Positions 56,269 through 64,000 of a DNA stretch of 64,000 bases are shown here, one piece after another. Origin of the DNA: Todiramphus chloris collaris (lineage: Eukaryota; Chordata; Aves; Coraciiformes; Alcedinidae); the NCBI GenBank assembly GCA_025345505.1, contig JANVCC010000071.1, forward strand, positions 456,187 to 520,186. Direction: 5' to 3'. How positions within the stretch are numbered: the first letter of the stretch is position 1; each line of letters opens with the position of its first letter. Under the pieces are notes generated by a model. It had not been told where the DNA came from, did no database searches, and saw only the letters and a list, made by a program, of their open reading frames with translations. A program made the position numbers and the translations under genes.

Positions 56269-57659
56269 CTGAAACACACATGGAAAGTCTTAAGTTATTC
56301 TTGCTGTTCCCACTGAGGGAAAGGAAGAGAGACACAAAAACGGTGTTCATTTTGCAAGAGAAGCAGAGCAAGCTCTGGTGTTTCAGCAAGCATCCTTGTG
56401 CATGTTCTGTTCTTGACTGTACACCAAATACTCCAGCAATTTATCCTTCAGGAATAGCTGCCTTCCTGCAGAGCACTAGGAGCTGAAGGAGCCACAGTAA
56501 AGCTCAAAATGCCCCAGGGAATCCCCAGAGTCTCACCATCAGCAGGGCAGGAACCGCCTGTGTAGCTTCACAAAGGAACCGGTGCCAGGTAAAGGAACTA
56601 AAGCAGCCCTCTCCCACCCAAAAGGCATAAACCCATTAACAGTACAGTAAAATCCAATCTCTTTTTTCTCCTTATAATAACTACTGCTTGAGAAAACAGG
56701 ATGGCAGCTGGAAGTGCCAAGCAATGTCTGCCCATCTATAAAATAAGACCCTTCAGTAGGACAGAAGCAGGGCAGCAGCAACACAGAGTAGGGAAAACAG
56801 GATTTGTTTCTTCCCATGTACTCCAGGCATGCCTGTTAAAAGAGAAAGAGGGCAAAACAGGGAAGATGAACACTCCACTAGAGAAAAGCCTGTTTGTGTT
56901 TAAAGCCCAGAAGAAAAACTATTTAAGGTTCCTTCATGGAAGAGAACTGTCACCAGCGCCCGGCACCAAGGCCAGTGAGCTGCTCTGAGGCTCCTGGCTG
57001 GCGTGAGATGCTCACTTGGGCTGTCCATAAATGCAGTACAGCCCTGAGAACAGAAGCAAAGTGCTTGCTTGGCTTTAAACACAAATATATTAACAAAAGA
57101 TGCAAAAATGAGACTGAAAGACTGAGGGCAGAGACCCAAAATGTGTGTACATGTGACACAGCTTCCACAGATGTTGGGAATCAGAGCTGGATACAGCGCT
57201 CCGAGTGCCTGCCACACCACAAGCTTCCACAAACACCACCTCCCATTACTTCCCTCTTCTTTGTGGTATTTCTGCCAATACCACACCCCGTGCAACGAAA
57301 CAAAAGGCACTGTATCTCATTTCAAATGTACGCGCCTCCGCAAACATATGACAAAAACATACCCAAATTATTCGTTTGCTCAAGCTACACGGAGAATAAC
57401 AAATATATCAGTATTTCAGCGCTGATAAAGCCTCCACCTATCACCAGAAAATGAAGAGCCTGTTAAAAGACGTGCCACAACAACAAGCAGCTAGTTGACA
57501 ATGGAAACCTCTTTCCTCCCGAGACAAAGGACCAAACTGTAGGACAAAAATCACCACACAAAAGGGAAACAGAAAAAACTCCCCATGACGTCAAGCTGGG
57601 CTGGATTCAAGCAGAGCTTAGGGCCAGGTTCCCTTCAGGGCAGAACGGGCTCACCCATG

Positions 57660-57745
57660 GAGGGAAGGGTTCCCACAGCCACCGCCCCCCGCGCAGCCCC
57701 GCGACGTCGCCTCTCCCCCCGAGACCCGCTTCACCCCTCCGCAGC
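57660..57745. other. Isolated CpG-rich patch
   Basis: A short GC-rich, CpG-dense segment (CCGCCCCCCGCGCAGCCCCG, GACGTCG) stands out from the AT-rich intron around it. It is too short for an ordinary CpG island. It could be an alternative promoter or 5' exon of ARHGEF18, or a conserved regulatory spot. No coding potential is convincing. Confidence 0.35.
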
Positions 57746-60184
57746 TGTGGAACCGGCACCTACAGACACTTCAGGCTTGAACGACATTCATATTCCCTGA
57801 CATCTGCATATCTTCAGTGATGATATTCGGTAATTCTTTGCCTAGTCATGATTATTTATGACCTAATGAAGGACCGATGCTCCCTCCAAAGCCTGGGCAC
57901 CCTGTTAAGCTAACTCTAAGAAGGATGTCAACTTAAAAACGCATTTCCTTTTTAAAACCATGCACTCTGTTCCAGATAACAGCTTATTTCACTCTCGGTA
58001 GGTACTTTTCACTTCATCAGCCGACACATCTAATAGTGCTATGTGTTAGTTCCCCACGCTGCTGAAAGATTCCTCGCACAAGAGGAGAGAACATGCTAGA
58101 AAACAGGGAAACGCTGCAGAAAAGCCTCAGAAAACAGCCGTTGAAACCAAGGGCTCGATTCTCTGAGAGACTATTTGAAATGCAGTTAACTTAATGATTT
58201 GCAAGGGGGGTGGGAATTTTTGCCCACGTAAAAGAAGAGAATTTTGAAAACGGGCAGAGGAATCAAACTGGTTTCTAAGGACACTTCATCCTGTAAAGCA
58301 CGCTCCCACCTTCCCTGATCGGCACGGTTTGGCAGACGGCGCTGAACCAACTAAGGATGAGAACAACCATTCGAATACTAAGGAATTTCATTTCCTTTTT
58401 CTGCACTTAAGATCTCTTTGCATTCTGTATTCTTCTCCAAACAGGATACTGGAGAACAGCAGAGGGTCAAGAAAACAGTGATAAGAAGGACCAGGGACAG
58501 AGGACAGGGAAGGAGCGACAGGAACCTGCACACACCAAGGCATACTTAGGAGCAGAGATCCATAAGAAGGGCTGTTAGAGATGCACAGAAATAACAGCTA
58601 GTTAACCTTAGAAACCACAGACGGCCACCCAAAGGGAAGAAGCATCGGTAAACTCAAAACTGGCTAAGAAAAATATTCGGATGTACCATCAGCAACTGGC
58701 AGCATCTGGTCCTATTCAGATCAGGACGCTGGGAAGGTACCAAAATGAAACGGACAGTTTTGTTGGCAAGTTCTTCTCAAACTGGAGAGGCACAGAAGGT
58801 ATTCCTGAGGAAGACAGAGCTAGAAACTCCAAGGACTGCCACCCAGGCTTTTCCCCATCATCCCCTCCCTCCTTCCCTGTAACTGCAGAGAGATTGATCT
58901 GAGGGGAAAAAAAGAGATCCTGCAAAGGATTTCGTGTCAACACAGACTGTGCAGAAGGGCCATAGCACTGGCTAGTGCTGAGGACACCAGTTAAACTGCC
59001 TACACACCTAGAAGGTCCAAGGGTTTGGGTTATCTTGAGTGGATGGGGACAGGACCACCGCTGCTCGAGCCAAAGGTATGGTGATCGACACTATACACGC
59101 AGCATGGAAACTACACAAACCCAATGTGGTTGTTTCTGGGATTAAACCAACAGTTTTGGAATGAAGACTGAGAATGTGGGGAGCATCACGTTATCCCCCA
59201 TCTGCTTACCACAGGACCTGTTCCCTGCCTCTGAAGACAAGAAATATTTAAGACCAAGACGCTCGTAAACATCATGAAAGATCCTGTTGACAACTGAGGG
59301 TAATGAAATTACTATCCGGTATAATAAAAAAACCCTTCCCTTATTAACGAGACGTTTTCCCAAAGGCTCAGAAAAACCCATTTACAACCTCGGAGCATTT
59401 TATTGGACAACTCACTGCAATGCCCAAAAGCCCAACACTGATTCATGGGAGGAGGGCAATGCAGCTGGCTGAAAAAGGGCAAGCAAACGCATCTTCTCCC
59501 CCAGCCAGAAAACCTGCCGGTGGATCAGGCACTGGCAGTCTCCTATAAATGTCACCCAGAATTGGATTCCAGGACAAATCTATGACTCACCAGATATTAT
59601 GAGTATTATGACCCTGACCTTTGGTCTGGAACGGTACTGCCCAATAAAATAACTCTTAAAAGGCCATTTGCAAACAGCTTGTAGCTAACAGACTGTGATT
59701 AATCTAAAACTGAACTACTGGCTTTACTTTTTTCCCCTCAAACATATGTTTTTTAGGTGTTTTTTAAATTACAGGTTAAAAACCCAAACCTTTAAACAGC
59801 TAAGTTCAGGCAGGGACACCTTTTAGCAGTGATTCTAACGACACAAGTAGTTCACGCTCTATTTTAATGTACCTATTATGAACCCAACCAGCAGAAGAGA
59901 ACCATGGATAAAACAGTCTTCTTGTGAAATGAATTATTTTTCTGTTTTCAAATGTCCAATGCTTCAGAGATCAAAGACAATCTCTTCCCTCTTTCCTCAC
60001 CCTTACACCACACGAGGTAATTACTCTCTTCTGAGCTGACAAAAGAAACAACTTGCATGGGAAAGCTGAATAGAGAGTATAAAATCTGAATTTATACATA
60101 AAGAAACACAACTCAGGAGCCAAGAAACATTTCAAGAAACTACAGCATTCCAGAAAAAGCAGAGTGATTCTGTGATAACTCAGC

Positions 60185-60357
60185 TCAGGAAAGAGGAGGA
60201 GTTTCAGGGGAACACGAAGAAGTCTCTGTACTGGGTAAATCCAGGTCAGGCACCCTCAGAGACTCCGAGCAGATTTCACTTTGCCCTAGTGGCTTTGGTG
60301 ACCGGTGTTTACTTGTTTTGCTAACTCGACTAATTACGCAGAGGCAGAAACCAAACA
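60185..60357 (-). CDS. Possible terminal exon of an unknown membrane protein
   Basis: After a pyrimidine-rich stretch ending CCTTCCAG (AG at 60359-60358), the minus strand reads (V)FGFCLCVISRVSK, then KHRSPKPLGQSE, SESLRVPDLDLPS and TETSSCSPETPPLS, and stops at TGA 60187-60185. The pattern of hydrophobic residues, basic stop-transfer and Ser/Pro/Glu-rich tail resembles the last exon of a single-pass receptor. It is short, no companion exons were found, and no family is recognised. Chance is quite possible. Confidence 0.2.
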
Positions 60358-61599
60358 CTGGAAGGGTGCAGGGTGCCGAGATACTTCACATTCTGAAACA
60401 GAGACAGTCCACGCGAGAGAGCAACAACACTAAATTATCAAGTTTCAGCTTCCCTGCTAAAGCATTCCTCTCCGTCTCCAAAAACAACCTATAATTACTT
60501 CCTCACTGTATCTGGTTTTATGGTCTAAATATCAGATAGACAGACAGGAGGGCGGGGTTGGGTCATTCCCAACACAGCCAGTTCTAGTGACCTCAGGCTT
60601 TTCTTTAAGCACAGAAACCCACACCGAACAAACGAACAACTGATGTTTCTGGTTGTTATACAATGCAAACTAAAATTAGCACATTATCCTAAAAAAACAA
60701 AAGGATATGAGTACCATTTCAACCCTTCCCCCATTCTACAGGAGTGCTACAGAACTGAAGCAGCAACTATGACAATCATAAAAGGTATTTAAAATATTTC
60801 ATAGGTAAACATTAGGTGGAACTACAACACACAGCCTCTGATGGCTCCTGTCTGAGAGCCCTGTTTTCCAGGTTTATTTATTTCTGTTTCACCACACCAA
60901 AGATAAACTATTACCATGCACCTTGGTAAAGTTAAGAAGAAAAAAAAAAAAGTGCCAACTCCAAAAGACCACCTACAAAACTCTCTTTTAAGAGAGGAGT
61001 GAGAAGGAACTGAGAGGCAGCCACTTCTTCCCGTGGCTCTGGAGATACTACAGTAACAAAACCACAGCACGAAATCTTCAACCGATATTCAGGGTTTTTT
61101 TGCTTATTTATTAGAGCAGCAAACCCAAATACAGTACCAGCAATGTGTGCAGACAACTATTTGCTCGAATCACTCCCCATTTCCCCCCCACCTCCTCCAC
61201 ACCCCATCACCACTGGAGCTCCTGCCAGGGTTTCTTCCCCAGCACACACAGCCCGATGTCACCTCCTGCCCTTCTCCCTGACGCACCGGGGCTGGGAAAC
61301 ACGGACAACGCATCGCCCGGTGCGATTGGAGGGCAGAAGTTTCCACTATTTTGGTTTTTTCCTAACACTTCTAAGGTCTTTTTATGCACATCCCAGCCTT
61401 TCCTCAGCGCCGCAGCACTAGTGCTGTGTGTGTTGGTAACCAAGAAGGCAGGGGGCTGGGTTTCATTACCACAAGCACGAGGATGCTCAGACTGAAGCAG
61501 CGGCGTAAGCGGAGCGGGTTCCCCCCGGGCTGCACCAGCTCCCTCCGCTCAACGCTTCAGCTCCTCCTTCAGCCCCGCAACAGCTCTCGGGGACCGAGA

Positions 61600-62450
61600 C
61601 CGGATCCTCACGGGTTAAACCTCGAGCCGCTAACGTCGGGACGGCCGTAAACCTGCGGGATTTGTCCCGGGCGGGACGATAGAGCCGCTGCCCGGGCCAA
61701 ACCCCGGCTGCCCTCAGGCTGCCGGCCCCGTGCGGCTGCCCGCGGCGGGCGGGCTCTCCCCTCAGCTCCCCGCCGAAACCCCCTCAGCCCCGGCAGCGGC
61801 CCCGCCACGGACACCGGGCCAGGCGGGCACCGGGCCGCGGCCTCCCCTCGGCCCGGGGAGAGCAGCGGGGGGAGAAGCCGCCGACGGCGGGGGCGGCCCG
61901 GCCAGGGCCGGGAGGCGGGGGGGGGCACCGCAGGGAGCCGGGGGCCGGGGCGCCGGCGGGAGCGCTGACAGCCCGGTCTCTTACCGGACTCCCCAGGGAA
62001 CCGCCGGTTGCGCTCTCGGGTCCCGGGAGCCGCCGCCACAGCAACAGGAAGCGCCCCCGCGTCCCGGAAGCGAACGGGAGAGGAGCTGCGCGCCTGCGCG
62101 GCCCGGCCCGGGGCACCGCTCCCCTCGGGGAGGGCACGGCCGGCCCCGAGCGCCCGCGTTCCCCTCAGTCCGCGCCCGGGGCCGGGGAGAGGGACAGGGG
62201 CAAGAGCCAGCGGGCCTGTCCCTGAGGAGGGCCCCAGCCCGAGCCCCCCGGGCTGTCCCCTGCCCCCAGCCCGAGCCCCCCGGGCTGCCCCAGCCCGTGT
62301 ATTTGACAAACACCGCCCGGGCAGCTCCAGGGCACCTGCCCCCTCCGCTCCCGGCTGCGGCTGCGGCGGGAACACAGAAGGGCCGGGATGGGGCACCCCG
62401 GGCGGCAGCTTCACCGCCACAGTTCACGGGCCTGTGCGGCACCCAGCGCT
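61600..62450 (-). promoter_or_regulatory. ARHGEF18: CpG-island promoter of ARHGEF18
   Basis: A dense CpG island spans about 850 bp at the 5' end of the gene. A consensus donor, CCG/GTAAGA (GT at 61984-61983), marks the 3' edge of a noncoding first exon of roughly 61,985-62,100. GC boxes flank it, and an imperfect duplication built on CCCAGCCCGAGCCCCCCGGG lies at about 62,230-62,286. Long open frames on both strands here reflect GC content. Confidence 0.65.
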
Positions 62451-64000
62451 TACACCACATACGCAGATCGTTACTTAAAAAGCCTGGAGAGGTTTGCCAT
62501 CCCGAATGCGCTGAAGCGGCCACGGCCACCCCTGCCAAGGCGAGGTTGGGGTGCCCGGCGGGTTGGCAGCCCCGCGAGCACCTTCGCCAGTGACCCCCGT
62601 GCAGGCAGAGGGTGAAAGCAAAGGGGAATTCTCTTCGCTATCAGCACACTGAAGCCCTGACTCATAGACATGAAGGGCCGATAAAATCACCTTTTCCCAA
62701 AGACCATCGTGGTTTAACCCAGTATTGGCGCCGGGCTGCCGAAGGACTCTGCACGGAGGAAAAAAATCACACCTCATGACCTGACCTTACCTCCTATCTC
62801 TGATTCCCTCTGGGGATTTACAGCACTGATCTCCCTCACAAGTTGGTTGTATTTTAAATCACGCGCATCCAAGTTGCCTGTCGAGCTTGAAAATGCAACA
62901 AGCAGTGATTACAAAACAAATTTCCCTCTCCAAATACAGCCTGCAGCTTTCCCGCTGCTTTGACAGAACTGCCCCTAGTTGGACTGGAAATGTACTGAGA
63001 TCCTAGCCTGCCCTGGGACCAATACTGTCTCTGGTTTCCACACTGCGACCTATTAAATTGATTTTGTTTTTTTCTTTGTCTTATAGTTGCAAGTTTTTTA
63101 GAAATGTTCCGTTTTGTGCTGGCTCTGTACAGGACTAAGTACAAGGAGGTCCCAGTTGTTTATTTGGACCTCTCGGCACTCCAGAGAAATAATCATTAAA
63201 TAAAGCGGCTTGGGGGTAAACAGCTGGCTGTCGCTCGGTGACAGATTAATCCCTAGAAACTTCAAACTTTGTGCCGCGCTATAACATAAAAGTAAAGCAT
63301 TGCAGATTGCCCAACTGCAGCTGCCAGGGAGAGAACGTGCTGTGCTTGTGTGCCTGGCCTCAGGGCATCTCCACAAAATCTGCAAAATCTGGCACAGCAA
63401 CCAGCTGAAAGACTCCGTAGCTTAGAGCTAAGGTTTGGGTTGCAAAGAAGAGACTAGCACTGACTTTCTAATCCTGTGCAATTCTAGAATAACAAAAGAT
63501 TTCCAACGGAACTGCAGGTAGGTTGGGGTCGTGCAGCTTTAGGTGTTTGTCAGGCCAAGCGTACCAAATCCTGAGGGTTTTTTGGGAATGCAAGAAGCAG
63601 CACCCTGGAGTGGTTCCAGATGAAGGCAACACTGCCCAGATACAAAAAGAAAGTGAAAAGCAGAAGAGGAGAAGCTCCGAGAACAGTATATTCTCTAGCT
63701 TCCTTTTCTAAAGCCTCCAGAGCTCAGCAGAGCCAGCTCTGTGTCAGCAGGCTCATAGCTTGGTCGGTGTTTCTGCTGCACACCAGTTTCACATTTGCTT
63801 TAGGTCCTGCTTCACAGGCTTAGAACCACATGAACCCACAGCCCATCGTGGTCGCTCTGGTTTCGCTTGGTTTACTTGGACTCCTGGCAGTAATTGTTTA
63901 TTCCAAGTGGGGCTCCCGGTCCATTTACTGCTGTCACCGTGTTACAGCAGCCTGGGACATATGGACAGTCTGGTGTTCAGCACAGCCCGTCTTATTCAGG
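62451..64000. other. Right flank without recognised gene
   Basis: Beyond the ARHGEF18 island the DNA becomes AT-rich again. I see no exon with family similarity, no CR1 copy and no RNA gene. In human the next gene on this side is INSR, so this may be intergenic DNA toward it; nothing here proves that. Confidence 0.5.

Larger units (their letters stand above)
51700..61980. other. Large 5' intron region of ARHGEF18
   Basis: Ten kilobases separate the MGNTNSKS exon from the noncoding first exon. It contains a supported C1-finger exon at 56,201-56,268, a speculative terminal-exon-like frame at 60,185-60,357, a GT-rich tract at about 54,050-54,170 and an isolated CpG-rich patch at about 57,660-57,740. 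The exons for the rest of the long N terminus known in human were not found. They may be too diverged to recognise by eye. Confidence 0.5.

Noticed and set aside
61608..62593. Long open frames on both strands in the 62-kb CpG island
   Set aside because: They are Pro/Arg/Gly/Ala-rich frames typical of CpG islands. The only structural signal is the splice donor of a noncoding first exon.

Overview
This is nuclear DNA from a bird. CR1 LINE 3' ends occur in both orientations, and no Alu or L1 was seen. Exons are short and follow the GT-AG rule, and CpG islands sit at four gene starts. Gene density and GC content are high in the first 25 kb, as expected for a microchromosome. The gene set (ARRDC2, SAXO5/TEX45, PEX11G, an ENC-type BTB-Kelch gene, ARHGEF18) matches human chromosome 19p13, whose bird counterpart is, from general knowledge, chicken chromosome 28. 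The species cannot be fixed from sequence alone.

Layout. Positions 1-3,570 hold no recognisable gene, only a CR1 copy. ARRDC2 (minus) runs from its 3' UTR at about 3,570 to its main start codon at 8,553. A second first exon at 12,956-13,220 encodes a different first part of the N-terminal arrestin domain in the same splice phase. SAXO5 (minus, about 14,680-17,178) is recognisable in at least six exons; its N-terminal exons were not found. It lies head to head with PEX11G (plus, five exons, 236 aa) across a shared CpG island with a full CRE palindrome. An intronless BTB-BACK-Kelch gene of 589 aa (plus, 22,318-24,087) follows. Its neighbours make it the ENC3 member of the ENC1/KLHL25/ENC3 family, which I do not know from the human gene set. 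A gene-poor stretch with CR1 copies (25,671-31,640) contains one convincing orphan secretory-leader exon on the minus strand. The remainder is ARHGEF18 (p114RhoGEF, minus): 3' UTR, 19 coding exons between 36,156 and 51,692 that join in phase to 1,120 aa, a further upstream C1-finger exon, and a noncoding first exon in a CpG island near 62 kb.

Function. The genes do not form one pathway: endosomal and ubiquitin-ligase adaptor (ARRDC2), ciliary microtubule protein (SAXO5), peroxisome division (PEX11G), Cullin-3 substrate adaptor (ENC3), and RhoA activator at cell junctions (ARHGEF18). They belong together as an ancient vertebrate paralogon. From established knowledge, ENC1 lies near ARHGEF28 and ARRDC3 on human 5q, and KLHL25 near AKAP13, PEX11A and ARRDC4 on human 15q. 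This window is the third such block, with the ENC member still present.

Exon boundaries were set by eye from splice consensus, reading phase and remembered family sequences. For ARRDC2, PEX11G and ARHGEF18 the exon lengths sum to whole codon numbers and every phase agrees.
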